Virus record (IMG/VR): IMGVR_UViG_3300045738_001973
Location: 1-52,561 of that record
Reading direction: 5' to 3' (one strand)
Length of the DNA stretch: 52,561 nt
From: a virus
The notes beneath the pieces were generated by a model. That model worked only from the letters and a program-made list of their open reading frames with translations. It was not told where the DNA came from and ran no database searches. The position numbers were made by a program, and so were the translations under genes. Of the stretch, positions 32,555 through 41,379 are shown one piece after another; the stretch's first letter is position 1; each line of letters opens with the position of its first letter.

Positions 32555-33109
32555 CTATCGCATTACCGCCGCCATTTTGGCAACGGTTAAGGCGGTATTG
32601 AATATGGCGTTGAGTTGTTCCATGTCAGCCGCCCCGCTGCTTATTCGCTCGCGTAAATTATGGTACGCGGCATTGGCGGCAAGGGCTTGGCGGTTGAGGG
32701 CCATTAATTTTTGTTGCACCGGCGCGGGGTAGTCTGGCCAGTGGTCTACGGCCAAGGTGCGCAAAGTGAAATACGCAGTGTAGAGCTGCCAGTATTCGGT
32801 ATCGACATTGGCAATGGCCGACAGCAGTTTTTCGGGGTCGTCGGCCAGTGCTTGGTATTGGGCGCGCTTGGCTTCCAGTTGATGCACCACCATTTTAAAT
32901 TTGGCTTTTTCGTCGTCGGTAAAAAACGTGGCCATGGTGTCGGCACTGTTTAAGCCTTGGTCTACGGTAACAATAAACTCAGTGAGCGCGGCCACGTCGG
33001 CGGCGGTGCTTAGGGCTTTGTTACTGCTGCAGGCGGGCAAAATTAACATTACCGCCAGCGCGATAATTGAATAAAACAGGGGTTTTATGCTGATTCGGGC
33101 ATTAAACAT
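32555..33109 (-). CDS. Lysis-cassette lipoprotein
   Basis: 184 residues from the ATG at 33109, chosen because TTGGAGAA precedes it; the 19 upstream codons of the open frame are discarded. A basic start and hydrophobic helix lead to the lipobox LILPAC (Cys at about 27), so it should be an outer-membrane or inner-membrane lipoprotein. The mature part is helical. It takes the place of Rz1 or LysC-like spanin components but is longer than usual, so a spanin function is only a hypothesis. Confidence 0.7.
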   Translation of the reverse strand: MFNARISIKPLFYSIIALAVMLILPACSSNKALSTAADVAALTEFIVTVDQGLNSADTMATFFTDDEKAKFKMVVHQLEAKRAQYQALADDPEKLLSAIANVDTEYWQLYTAYFTLRTLAVDHWPDYPAPVQQKLMALNRQALAANAAYHNLRERISSGAADMEQLNAIFNTALTVAKMAAVMR

Positions 33110-33743
33110 GGGCTTTTTTCTCCAAATTATGAATATAAGTGCTAATGCTGTGGCCTTTGGCACCACTTAGTTGGGTGCGGGGCACAGTTGGGTGGTCCCA
33201 CGGCGGCGTGAATTTAATCCAGTCGCGTGGGTTGATGTAGCTAACAGTGGGAATACACAGCGTTTGAAAATAGTCGCGGCTTGTTTTTGAGCGGCTAGCA
33301 GGCTCGCCAAACATAACGAGCTGGTTAATGATTTTGCCGCGCTCGACCAGCATTTGGGCAATGTGGCTGGCTTCGGCTGCGCCTTTGCTGTGGCCGCTTA
33401 GGTAAATGGGCTTGTCTGGCAGCGCGCCACTAAAGGTGGTTACCCAGCGCAGCGCACTTAGGTAAAAGCCACGGTGCACTCGGCCACGGCGGGTTTGCAT
33501 GCGGTAAAAACGCAGGTCGCGGAATATGTCGCGCAGGTTTAAGGCCGCGCCGATCACCGCGCGCAGTGACCACGAGGCGGGCTTAAGGTCGGCTATTTCG
33601 GTTCCGCGCACAGCCAAGTGAATGGCGTGGCCAACGTCGACCATGAGCACGTCCACTTCTGAAATGCTAAACGTGGTGCGGGTGTAGCTTATTTCGCAGA
33701 GCTCGGCCACTGCCTGGTGGTTGCATGAGTTATTTACAGACAT
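33102..33743 (-). CDS. Class-3 (alpha/beta hydrolase) lipase
   Basis: 213 residues of the Lipase_3 type. Visible landmarks are the oxyanion-side RGTE (about 46-49), VHRGFYLSALRWV (about 90), the nucleophile elbow LSGHSKGAAEAS (Ser about 118), FGEPASRS and the likely acid and base in NPRDWIKF and GHSISTY. No signal peptide is present. It lies between lysozyme and lipoprotein, overlapping both, so it is made with the lysis proteins. It probably attacks membrane lipids to aid release, as proposed for a few phage lipases, but the substrate is unknown. Confidence 0.85.
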   Translation of the reverse strand: MSVNNSCNHQAVAELCEISYTRTTFSISEVDVLMVDVGHAIHLAVRGTEIADLKPASWSLRAVIGAALNLRDIFRDLRFYRMQTRRGRVHRGFYLSALRWVTTFSGALPDKPIYLSGHSKGAAEASHIAQMLVERGKIINQLVMFGEPASRSKTSRDYFQTLCIPTVSYINPRDWIKFTPPWDHPTVPRTQLSGAKGHSISTYIHNLEKKAHV

Positions 33744-34239
33744 TGGCGCCGCCCTCTACTTTAGCCATGGCAAGCGAATAGCAATCTAGGGCGCGGCCAA
33801 ACCAGCCAGCGCCAAAGCGTGGGTAGGTTTTTAAGCGGGCGTAGTGTTGTTGGCGGCTGATGGTAATAGCGCGAATTATCGGCTCGGGCCGGACCTTGCT
33901 GGCGGCTAATAATGTTTTTGAGCCTATAACCCCGTCTACTTTTACCTTGAGCGCGGCTTGCAGCCAGCGGGCGGCGTCGTCTATGCCACTGGGTATGGCT
34001 GCGTCGAATACGGCAATGTCTAGGCCGCTGGGGAGTTCTGGGCAGCGGCATTTATCCCAAAATTGAGCGCGGTAAAACTCGCGGGCTTGATCCCAACTTG
34101 GCGGGCCGTTTTGCCACATTTTGGGGTGGTAAACACTGCTAATGCCGTAACGGGTTTTACCGCCGGCGTCGGCTGGGTCGTCTGATTCGCAGCCTTCTTT
34201 TTTCATGGAAAATTCAAAGGCGGTATTAAAATTGTCCAT
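33730..34239 (-). CDS. Endolysin, GH108 N-acetylmuramidase
   Basis: 169 residues from the ATG at 34239 (an upstream ATG at 34257 gives six more residues). The GH108 domain has its catalytic Glu in MKKEGCESDDPADAGGKTRY, followed by GISSVYHP. A C-terminal peptidoglycan-binding part contains WLQAALKVKVDGVIGSKTL. It cuts glycan strands during lysis. No signal or SAR helix is seen, so it needs a holin. It overlaps the X stop region. Confidence 0.93.
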   Translation of the reverse strand: MDNFNTAFEFSMKKEGCESDDPADAGGKTRYGISSVYHPKMWQNGPPSWDQAREFYRAQFWDKCRCPELPSGLDIAVFDAAIPSGIDDAARWLQAALKVKVDGVIGSKTLLAASKVRPEPIIRAITISRQQHYARLKTYPRFGAGWFGRALDCYSLAMAKVEGGANVCK

Positions 34240-34243
34240 GGCA

Positions 34244-34450
34244 TTAATCCCACACATTGAGCGTTTTGGCGGTTTGCTGCGCGGGGATCTCGGGCAGTGT
34301 TACCAGCAAACCACTGGGCAAAATGGGGCCTAAATCGGCTAGGCGCGGGTTTAATTCAAACAGTTGCTCGGTAACGCCAGCGGTGCGGCCTAGTTCGCGA
34401 TGACAAATAAGGTCGGCGGTGTCACCTTGCACGGTGCGAATTTGGCGCAT
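34244..34450 (-). CDS. X: Tail protein X
   Basis: 68 residues (P2 gpX 67), a LysM-like small tail protein. Recognised by TVQGDTADLICHRELGRTAG, then FELNPRLADLGPILPSG. It lies between L and the lysis genes, as in P2. Confidence 0.93.
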   Translation of the reverse strand: MRQIRTVQGDTADLICHRELGRTAGVTEQLFELNPRLADLGPILPSGLLVTLPEIPAQQTAKTLNVWD

Positions 34451-34932
34451 TAGATAAGCTCCACCACGGTGCCGGCCTGCCCCATGATGGCTCGCACTGC
34501 GCGACGGGCTTCACGCTTAAAGTCGTCTATTGGCTGGCTAAGTTCGTCGGCTTTGTTGTGGCCTGCGCCGGTACTATCGAAGTTGCGCAGGTGTTCTATA
34601 ACGCGGGATTTCCCTAGGTGAAACACGGCAGATTGATAGAGTTTTTCTTGGTGGTTTACGGCGGTTTCGCCGCTGCCATACTCTATGTAGGTCGTTTCTG
34701 CCAGTGTGGCTATGCCGTCGGCCATTTGCGCCATAGCCCAATCGTTAAGGCTGCGATTAACTTCCATGAGTGATAATTGCAGCGCAAGGCGCAAGCGCTC
34801 GGTAGACACGGTTGTGTCTACATCCATGGCGCTGCGAAATTCGGCAGGCACAATGGCTGGGTAAAAATCCAGATTGGGCAGTTCAGCTTCTTCGGCTGGT
34901 GTGGCCTCGCCACTTGGGATAAAACCGCCCAT
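34450..34932 (-). CDS. L: Head completion protein L
   Basis: 160 residues from the ATG at 34932, which has AAGGAAG just before it; the longer open frame begins with a TTG at 34959. Recognised by FYPAIVPAEFRSAMDVDTTV, then SLMEVNRSLNDWAM and ETTYIEYGSGETAV. It helps seal the capsid portal end after packaging. Confidence 0.93.
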   Translation of the reverse strand: MGGFIPSGEATPAEEAELPNLDFYPAIVPAEFRSAMDVDTTVSTERLRLALQLSLMEVNRSLNDWAMAQMADGIATLAETTYIEYGSGETAVNHQEKLYQSAVFHLGKSRVIEHLRNFDSTGAGHNKADELSQPIDDFKREARRAVRAIMGQAGTVVELI

Positions 34933-35037
34933 TGGTACTTCCTTTTTAAATTTGCCCAAATCGCTTAAGAAGGCCCCGACTTTCAGCTTTGACCAATTTC
35001 AAAACCTCCAGCCGGGTCTTCCGTCGGCGGGGCGACC

Positions 35038-35688
35038 CTATTGACTGGCGGCGGCTTTAATTTCCCGCTCCAGCTTTTCAATGTCTTTTTTCACGCCAAC
35101 GGCGTTGTTTAGCTCTAAGGCGCGCTGCAATTCCGTCAATGCGGTGGACTTATCGGTTTCGCGCAGCAGGTAACCAATAGCCTTGTGCAATTTGGCCCGC
35201 ACTTGGTCTGGCATGTCTGATTCTTTGGTTAAATCAGCTACCTCCTCTAGCATTTCTAATGTTATGCCTTCGGTGCCCTTTAGGCTGTAGTCGGCAAACT
35301 CTTCGGCAATCACCGTACCCATTGTGCGCTGGTGCGCGTCTGGGGTTGGCAGCTTGTGCCGCAGGCAATAATCTGCAATCGACAAGGCGCTTTCGTAGTC
35401 GCCGGCATCGATACACCACAACAGCAAGGTGGTTACCACTTCGTCGGCGCCACCGGCATTGGCTTCTAATACGCCGCTTAAGTAGGCGGTGTATTCCGGG
35501 ATAATTTGCTTTTTAAGCTCGATCTTTTTTTCAATACTCTGAATACTTTTTAACTGGCGCTTATGCTCGGCCAGTTGCACCAACTGCCGCTCGTAAGCGG
35601 TGTGGTTTTTAGACTGCGACGGGTCGCTGTTGCGCTCTGCCTCTTGTTTTGCCGCCATGCGCTGGCGGTGCTTTTCTGCTGGTGTCAT
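35038..35688 (-). CDS. M: Terminase small subunit M
   Basis: 216 residues (P2 gpM 247). Recognised by MTPAEKHRQRMAAKQEAE and TTLLLWCIDAGDYESALSIA, then DYCLRHKLPTPDAHQRTMGT. It binds the cos site and directs the large subunit P. The gene is between N and L, the P2 order. Confidence 0.92.
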   Translation of the reverse strand: MTPAEKHRQRMAAKQEAERNSDPSQSKNHTAYERQLVQLAEHKRQLKSIQSIEKKIELKKQIIPEYTAYLSGVLEANAGGADEVVTTLLLWCIDAGDYESALSIADYCLRHKLPTPDAHQRTMGTVIAEEFADYSLKGTEGITLEMLEEVADLTKESDMPDQVRAKLHKAIGYLLRETDKSTALTELQRALELNNAVGVKKDIEKLEREIKAAASQ

Positions 35689-35734
35689 GTTCGCCCCTTG
35701 TGCTTTATTCGACTGGTGCAGGACTACTAACGCT

Positions 35735-36778
35735 TTACGCGTAAGCAGTGCCGTTCCACAGTTTGATATTTTCCACCGCGCAGAATGCGCCAGTGTCTTC
35801 TACTACGTAGTCTTCGTTGATTGACTGATAATCTTCTACGCGGTCGCGCTTGGCGTTGTCGACAATCGTGCGGCGGTTGGTGCTTTCCTGCCAGTAGATA
35901 GACAGGTTTTCAAGCGTGGTTACCACAATGCTGCGCGCGGGGAAGAATGGCACCCGCACTGCTGGTAAGCCGCCTACCCGCTTAGACGAAACAATAATGT
36001 CGCTGGCGATTTTCTCGGTGGGCGTGTTGTTGTCGTCAATGATTGGGAAGTATTTATCCGCCAACAGCTGGCGGCCCATAATGGCGACTAAGCCGGTGTC
36101 TTCGGCGTGCCACTCGTCAAGCAAATTGCCCACAATGTCGAATACTAGGGAGTCTAAATTCTGGTAGTCATAGCCAGCCTCGGTGCCAACTTTTACCGCA
36201 TCTGATGCAGGCACCACTTCGCTCATAATGCGGGCTGGGTCATTGTCGCGCACATACTGCAACCAGCCTTTGTTAACGTCTTGCAGTAGCGGGTAGGTGG
36301 CGCGGTCTGACGTGGCGGCGCGGCTGGTGCCGTTCCAGCCGATCATCAGGCGATCGCGGGCAATTTGGCGCACAATCGCGTCGCGCAAACGGGTTTGAAA
36401 ATCGGGAAATTTTGCCCACATATCCAATTTGGCATACTTAAGGTGGGTGTCGAAATTGGTTTGCTCACAGCGGTAGCCAAAGGCGTTAAGGCTGGTGGGG
36501 TCTGTGGTTGCGCGGTCTTGGGCGTCGGTGTCGGTGGTGCCCGCAACCGTCGCGCTGGTGCCTAGCCCGAGGTTTTCACCCTCTTGTTCTGTGACCGGGT
36601 AAAAGCCGATTTTTTGTAAAAACGCAGATGACTCTTGTATGCGGTCTTCCAAGGTTTGGGCAATGGTTGGCACTACAGTAAATTTTGCACCGCCGCGAAT
36701 GGTGTCTTCTGCCACACCGTTTAGCGTCGCCTGGTGGCCCAAGTAGCTGTTAAATTTGACGCGGGTTTCATTACGCAT
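35735..36778 (-). CDS. N: Major capsid protein N
   Basis: 347 residues (P2 gpN 357). It starts MRNETRVKFNSYLGHQATLN and contains FLQKIGFYPVTEQEGENLGL, then RQIARDRLMIGWNGTS, all typical. It has the HK97 fold and is probably cleaved near the N-terminus by protease O during maturation. Confidence 0.96.
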   Translation of the reverse strand: MRNETRVKFNSYLGHQATLNGVAEDTIRGGAKFTVVPTIAQTLEDRIQESSAFLQKIGFYPVTEQEGENLGLGTSATVAGTTDTDAQDRATTDPTSLNAFGYRCEQTNFDTHLKYAKLDMWAKFPDFQTRLRDAIVRQIARDRLMIGWNGTSRAATSDRATYPLLQDVNKGWLQYVRDNDPARIMSEVVPASDAVKVGTEAGYDYQNLDSLVFDIVGNLLDEWHAEDTGLVAIMGRQLLADKYFPIIDDNNTPTEKIASDIIVSSKRVGGLPAVRVPFFPARSIVVTTLENLSIYWQESTNRRTIVDNAKRDRVEDYQSINEDYVVEDTGAFCAVENIKLWNGTAYA

Positions 36779-36836
36779 GGGTGGTGCTCCTAATAAAAAT
36801 ATGCAAAACGTGCTGGTGTTTGTTCGGGTTTTGGCC

Positions 36837-37697
36837 TTAGCAGTCGGCTAAAATTTCGCCGTCGCCGCCGCTGGCGGGTGGCCGCTGGTTGTAGTTGCTC
36901 TGCCCTGCCAATGTTTTTTGCAGGGCGGTAAATTCCGCTTGCAGCGCCGTGAATTTTTCAGTGAGTTCGGTTAATTCGGTTTTGTCGTCGGTGTTGCTCA
37001 GCGTTTCAATCTGCGCAGATAGCCTTACGACTCCTTCGGCAATGAGGGTGATGGCCTTATTTTGCTCGTCGATTGCCGCGTTAAATTCGGTTTTGTTTTC
37101 TGCTTTGTCGCGCTTAAGCATGTCTTTGATTTTGGTGAAAAAACCCTCGCCAGTGGTTTTGTCGTCGGGCTTTTGCTCGCTTTCCATTTCAATTTCTGCC
37201 TCTAGGGCAGCGCTGAATAGGTTTTCTGGGCGGGCTTTGCGGCTGGCTAGCAGCTTTTCGGCGGCTGGCTTTTCCGCTGAAAATTGCAGGGCTTCGGTGC
37301 CCAAGCTGGCTGGCGAGTCGGTAATGGCTAGGCCGTACATATAGGCTTGGCCGCTGTCTGAAAACTGGGTGTCCATTTCAATAGAGGTGTAAATTTTTTG
37401 GCTCTTTTGATTAATCGCCAATAATTCTGGTGTGGGGATAATGCTGGCGTACAAGCCAAGCTTGCCTTTCAGCTCGCCGTCTTTAATTTCTTCGGCTTTC
37501 AATTCTGCTACGTCGCCCAGGGCAGGAAATGAACTGTCGGCATACAGGCCACGAATATGCTCTAGCCAAATGCGGGCGCCGTATTTTTCGGGGTTGTAGT
37601 TGGCGGCCATTTCGGCGATTTGCTCGCGGGTAATTTTGCGGCCATCAGTGGTTTGGCCTTCTACGGCAACTCGGAAAAATTTGGATTTAATTTTCAT
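36837..37697 (-). CDS. O: Capsid scaffolding protease O
   Basis: 286 residues (P2 gpO 284). The N-terminal serine protease half shows MKIKSKFFRVAVEGQTTDGR, then GARIWLEHIRGLYADSSFPA (catalytic His in LEHIRG) and later ITDSPASLGTEALQFSA (Ser). A linker with Glu/Lys and a C-terminal scaffold coiled coil follow. It directs capsid assembly and cuts itself and N. Confidence 0.95.
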   Translation of the reverse strand: MKIKSKFFRVAVEGQTTDGRKITREQIAEMAANYNPEKYGARIWLEHIRGLYADSSFPALGDVAELKAEEIKDGELKGKLGLYASIIPTPELLAINQKSQKIYTSIEMDTQFSDSGQAYMYGLAITDSPASLGTEALQFSAEKPAAEKLLASRKARPENLFSAALEAEIEMESEQKPDDKTTGEGFFTKIKDMLKRDKAENKTEFNAAIDEQNKAITLIAEGVVRLSAQIETLSNTDDKTELTELTEKFTALQAEFTALQKTLAGQSNYNQRPPASGGDGEILADC

Positions 37698-37852
37698 TTC
37701 GGCATCCGCTAGTGTGTGTTTTCGGCAATTCAGCGCTATTGATCCGTAGCGTTGCGGAATTGCTTTAGTCAGACAATGCGGTACAGGGGTAAAGAGCGTG
37801 TTTACTGTTGCGCTGATTCATGGGGGTTTGGGTTTGCACGTAATCTGGGCGC
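37698..37852. promoter_or_regulatory. Divergent late promoter region between O and P
   Basis: 155 bp separate the oppositely directed O and P genes, so both late promoters must lie here. The stretch GGTAAAGAGCG (about 37788-37798) resembles the GTAAAGCGG found upstream of FI and V on the same strand and may be part of an Ogr-responsive element. Sites were not assigned with confidence. Confidence 0.45.
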
Positions 37853-39601
37853 ATGAAAACAGCACAAGACGACAGAACAGAAGCGCGGCTACTTTACTGG
37901 CAGGGTTACCGCATACCCGAGATCACCAAGGCCCTTGGTGTGCTTGGCCCTACCCTGCACAGTTGGAAGCGTCGCGACGATTGGGACTCGGCACCGGTGG
38001 TGCAGCGGGTTGAACAATCTATCGACGCGAGACTGTGCCAGTTATTGAAGAAAAATGAAAAGACCGACCAAGATTTAAAGGAGGTTGAAGCCCTCACTAA
38101 AGCCCTTGAGCGCACTGCCCGCATTCGTCGATACAACGACGGCGGCAACGAGGCAGATTTAAACCCTAATGTGAAAAATCGCAATAGAGGCCCGCGCAAG
38201 TCTAATAAAAAAGTTAAAAACGAGATTTCACCAGAAGCCTTAGACCGTATCAAAGAAGGCTTTATGGATGAAATATTTGGCTATCAAAAAGAGTGGCTCC
38301 ACAAAAAAACACTGCACCGTATTCGCAATATTTTAAAAAGCCGCCAAATTGGGGCCACTTATTATTTCTCTAACGAGGCGTTAGTAGACGCGGCCACCAC
38401 TGGCGACAATCAAATTTTCATCTCCGCTTCTAAAGCGCAGGCCCACGTTTTTAGAAATTATGTGGTGCAGGCCGCGAAAAAGTGGGCCGACGTTGAGTTA
38501 ACCGGCGACCCTATTGTGCTGCCCAACGGCGCAGAGCTGATTTTTCTGTCGACCAACTCTAATACTGCGCAGAGCTACCACGGCCATCTGTATGTGGATG
38601 AATACTTTTGGATCCAGCGCTTTCAGAATTTACGCAAAGTGGCGTCCGGCATGGCGGCACACAAGAAGTGGCGGCAAACCTATTTTTCTACCCCCAGCAG
38701 CGTTAACCACGAGGCCTACCCCTTCTGGACCGGCTCACTGTTTAACCGTGGTCGTAAAAAAGACGACCAGATCCAGCTTGATGTAAGCCACAAAAAGCTG
38801 GCTGCAGGCCGCATGTGCGAAGACGGCCAGTGGCGGCAAATAGTGACTTTGCTGGACGCAGAGGCCAAGGGCTGCGACCTGTTCGACATTGAGCAACTAA
38901 AGCTCGAGTACAGCCCGGAAGAAATGGCAAACCTGTTTATGTGCGAGTTTGTCGACGATACCTTCTCGGTTTTCAGTTTTGCAGAGCTCACCGCCTGCAT
39001 GGTGGACAGCTGGGTGGTGTGGGACGACTACAAACCATTAGCCCCCCGCCCACTGGGCAGTCGCGAGGTTTGGATCGGCTATGATCCATCACGGACCAGC
39101 GATAATGCCAGCTGTGTGGTGGTGGCGCCGTCGCCGGTGCCGGGCGGCAAACATCGCATTCTTGAAAAGCTCAACTGGGTAGGCATGGACTTTGTAGACC
39201 AGGCGGCCCGCATGAAAACCCTCACCGAAATTTACAACGTGACCCACATAGGCATCGACAAAACATCGATAGGCTTGGGCGTTTTCGACATGGTAAAGCG
39301 GTTTTTCCCGCGCGCGGTGGGTTACGACTACAACCCCTCGATCAAATCCCAAATGGTGCTCAAGGCAAAAGACATTATCAGCCACGGCCGCCTCGAATTT
39401 GATAACGGTTGGACCGACATGGTGCACGCCATGCTGATGATCAAACGCGCCATGACCGCTGGCGGTGGCCAAATGACTTACCAAGCCGGACGCACCAACG
39501 ACGGCGGCCATGCTGATTTGGCATGGGCGCTAATGCACGCACTCGACAACGCCCCGCTTCACGAAAGCATGGCAAATACAGGAATATTGGAGATTTTCTA
39601 A
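37853..39601 (+). CDS. P: Terminase large subunit P
   Basis: 582 residues (P2 gpP 590). An N-terminal HTH (YWQGYRIPEITKALGVLGPT) precedes the ATPase, with a Walker A-like SRQIGATYYFSNEA (about 163), Walker B HLYVDEYFWI (about 245) and a C-terminal nuclease with IGYDPSRTSDNA. It cuts cos and pumps DNA into the head. The stop overlaps the Q start (TAATG). Confidence 0.96.
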   Translation: MKTAQDDRTEARLLYWQGYRIPEITKALGVLGPTLHSWKRRDDWDSAPVVQRVEQSIDARLCQLLKKNEKTDQDLKEVEALTKALERTARIRRYNDGGNEADLNPNVKNRNRGPRKSNKKVKNEISPEALDRIKEGFMDEIFGYQKEWLHKKTLHRIRNILKSRQIGATYYFSNEALVDAATTGDNQIFISASKAQAHVFRNYVVQAAKKWADVELTGDPIVLPNGAELIFLSTNSNTAQSYHGHLYVDEYFWIQRFQNLRKVASGMAAHKKWRQTYFSTPSSVNHEAYPFWTGSLFNRGRKKDDQIQLDVSHKKLAAGRMCEDGQWRQIVTLLDAEAKGCDLFDIEQLKLEYSPEEMANLFMCEFVDDTFSVFSFAELTACMVDSWVVWDDYKPLAPRPLGSREVWIGYDPSRTSDNASCVVVAPSPVPGGKHRILEKLNWVGMDFVDQAARMKTLTEIYNVTHIGIDKTSIGLGVFDMVKRFFPRAVGYDYNPSIKSQMVLKAKDIISHGRLEFDNGWTDMVHAMLMIKRAMTAGGGQMTYQAGRTNDGGHADLAWALMHALDNAPLHESMANTGILEIF

Positions 39602-40599
39602 TGACCACAAAAACCAAAAAAGCCCCAAAAACAGAGGCCTTTACCTTTGGTGAGCCTGAGCCGGTCATGGCCGCGCGCGACATTATGGGCTATGCCGAAT
39701 CGTGGTTTAGTGGCAAATGGTACGAGCCGCCTATTTCACTGCCTGGGCTAGCCAAGACCTATGGCGCCAGCCCTTACCATTCCAGCCCTATTCAGGTAAA
39801 AAAGAATATTCTGGTCAAAACCTTTAAGCCCCACCCGCTGCTTAGCCGCCAGACTTTTGCAGGGTTTGTGCTCGATGACCTTATTTTTGGCAATGCCTAT
39901 TTAGAGCGGGTAGACAATCGCCTGGGCAAACCCATGGAGCTAAAGCACAGCTTGGCCAAATACACCCGCCGCGCCAAAGAAGACAAATACTGGTTTGCTC
40001 ACAGCTACGCCAACCCCCATGAATTTAAAGCCGATTCGGTATTTCATCTTATACAGCCGGACATAAACCAAGAAATTTACGGCGTGCCCGAATACCTATC
40101 TAGCCTGCAGTCGGCATGGCTAAACGAAAGTGCCACCATATTTCGGCGCCGCTACTACGACAACGGTAGCCACGCTGGCTTTATCCTGTATATGAATGAC
40201 GCTGGCCAAAGCAGTGAAGATATCGACGCGATCCGCAAGGCCATGAAAGAAAGCAAAGGCCCCGGCAACTTCAAAAACCTGTTTATGTATGCCCCCAACG
40301 GCAAAAAAGACGGCCTGCAAATTATCCCCATTAGCGAAGTCAGCGCCAAAGACGAATTTTTCAACATTAAAAACGTCACCCGCGACGACCTAATGGCAGG
40401 CCACCGCGTACCCGCGCAAATGATGGGCATCATACCCACCAACACCACCGGCCTAGGCGACCCAGAAAAAGCCGCCCGCGTCTTCGCCGCCAACGAAATT
40501 GAACCAATGCAAGAACGCTACCGCGCCCTAAACGACTGGATGGGCGACGAAATCATCACCTTTAATAAATACGAAATCGAAGGACTGGGCACCACCTAG
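39601..40599 (+). CDS. Q: Portal protein Q
   Basis: 332 residues from the ATG at 39601 (P2 gpQ 344). The start overlaps the P stop, so it is preferred over the upstream in-frame ATG at 39523. Recognised by YEPPISLPGLAKTYGASPYH and FAGFVLDDLIFGNAYLERV, then HRVPAQMMGIIP. It is the dodecameric vertex through which DNA enters. Confidence 0.95.
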   Translation: MTTKTKKAPKTEAFTFGEPEPVMAARDIMGYAESWFSGKWYEPPISLPGLAKTYGASPYHSSPIQVKKNILVKTFKPHPLLSRQTFAGFVLDDLIFGNAYLERVDNRLGKPMELKHSLAKYTRRAKEDKYWFAHSYANPHEFKADSVFHLIQPDINQEIYGVPEYLSSLQSAWLNESATIFRRRYYDNGSHAGFILYMNDAGQSSEDIDAIRKAMKESKGPGNFKNLFMYAPNGKKDGLQIIPISEVSAKDEFFNIKNVTRDDLMAGHRVPAQMMGIIPTNTTGLGDPEKAARVFAANEIEPMQERYRALNDWMGDEIITFNKYEIEGLGTT

Positions 40600-40627
40600 C
40601 CAGCCACCAACCAGCCACCCAGTACCT

Positions 40628-40652
40628 AGCCCGCAGCCGCGGGCTTTTTTTT
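40628..40652 (+). terminator. Intrinsic terminator after Q
   Basis: AGCCCGC and GCGGGCT form a 7-bp GC stem around AGCC and are followed by a run of eight T. It lies 29 bp after the Q stop and should end the P-Q transcript. Confidence 0.9.
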
Positions 40653-40890
40653 GCACCAAAATCGACCACCCCACCCCGGCCAGCCCGCCACCACCTGGCG
40701 CGCGCAATTCGCCCCCCGCCGCGCCTGCGCGCTTTATGACATGGTTTTTTTGCGTATGCACAAACGAGCTAAGCCCAATGCCGCCACGGCTTGCGATATA
40801 GACGGTAAACCATTGATTTATTGCGGTTTTACGCGGCTTTGCAATGAAATAGCAGGGTTTGAACGGTTGCCCTACTGTCTGAGGTATAGG
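40653..40890. other. Intergenic stretch between the Q terminator and the inverted-repeat element
   Basis: No convincing gene. A 50-codon open frame from about 40757 (MHKRAKPNAATACDIDGKP) reaches into the left inverted repeat and ends GGFGK, but no ribosome-binding site is visible. The first part (40655-40735) is very C-rich. Confidence 0.35.
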
Positions 40891-41192
40891 GGGGGGTTCG
40901 GAAAATAGTAATTAGTGTAATCGATACCGCAAATACTATGTAAGCTGTTGTTTTAAAAGGGTTTAAAGATTACAAAATAGGGTAATTTTTTGTAATCGTA
41001 TTTGTAATTATTTTCTAAGCTGTTGATTTATATACTATTTATAATATCGTTAAATTACAAAATATAGTGTAATCGAATTACTCTTTAGTTACTCAATAAT
41101 TACACTTTGCAAAAACACCAAACCCTTACAGTTCGGGGCTTTCAGGGCTGTTTTAAAAATAATTACACTAATTACTATTTTCCGAACCCCCC
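40891..41192. repeat. AT-rich element bounded by 31-bp inverted repeats; candidate origin
   Basis: The left arm 40891-40921 (starting GGGGGGTTCGGAAAATAG) and the right arm 41162-41192 are perfect 31-bp inverted copies. The 240 bp between are AT-rich and contain short repeated words: AGTGTAATCGA at 40914-40924 and 41066-41076, TGTAATCG three times, TAAGCTGTTG twice, and several TTACAAAATA/TTTGTAATT relatives. No gene is encoded. Bounded AT-rich DNA with iteron-like words suits a replication origin served by the phage primase-helicase. A MITE or a structured RNA are alternatives. Confidence 0.6.
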
Positions 41193-41349
41193 ACCTATTC
41201 TGGCAAAAAGGCTCTAAATAGGCGGTTTTACACTCCCGCCCGAATGTAATGCTAATATCGTGGGACTAACCTGGGACTGAATAACAGTCCCAAATCGACA
41301 CAAAAAATACCTAAGTCATTGATTTATATAGGCGATAAGTACAGGTTGC
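41193..41349. other. attR arm region
   Basis: 157 bp without a gene. It holds GGGACT at 41262-41267 and 41273-41278 and its complement in CAGTCCC at 41285-41291. Matching GGGACT words occur beside attL at 389-394 and 401-406. They are candidate integrase arm-type sites. Confidence 0.5.
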
Positions 41350-41379
41350 AGGGTTCGAATCCCTCCCTCACCGCCATTT
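41350..41379 (+). other. attR: attR core of the prophage
   Basis: Exact 30-bp copy of the tRNA-Ser 3' end and TTT found at 304-333. Only the 3' part of the tRNA is present, as expected for the distal copy. The last codons of the serine recombinase gene lie within it on the other strand. Confidence 0.93.

Noticed and set aside
40651-40908. 85-codon plus-strand frame after Q
   Set aside because: It starts in the terminator T-run, runs through a C-rich stretch and ends in the inverted repeat. The latter part might be coding, but there is no ribosome-binding site, so it was not called.
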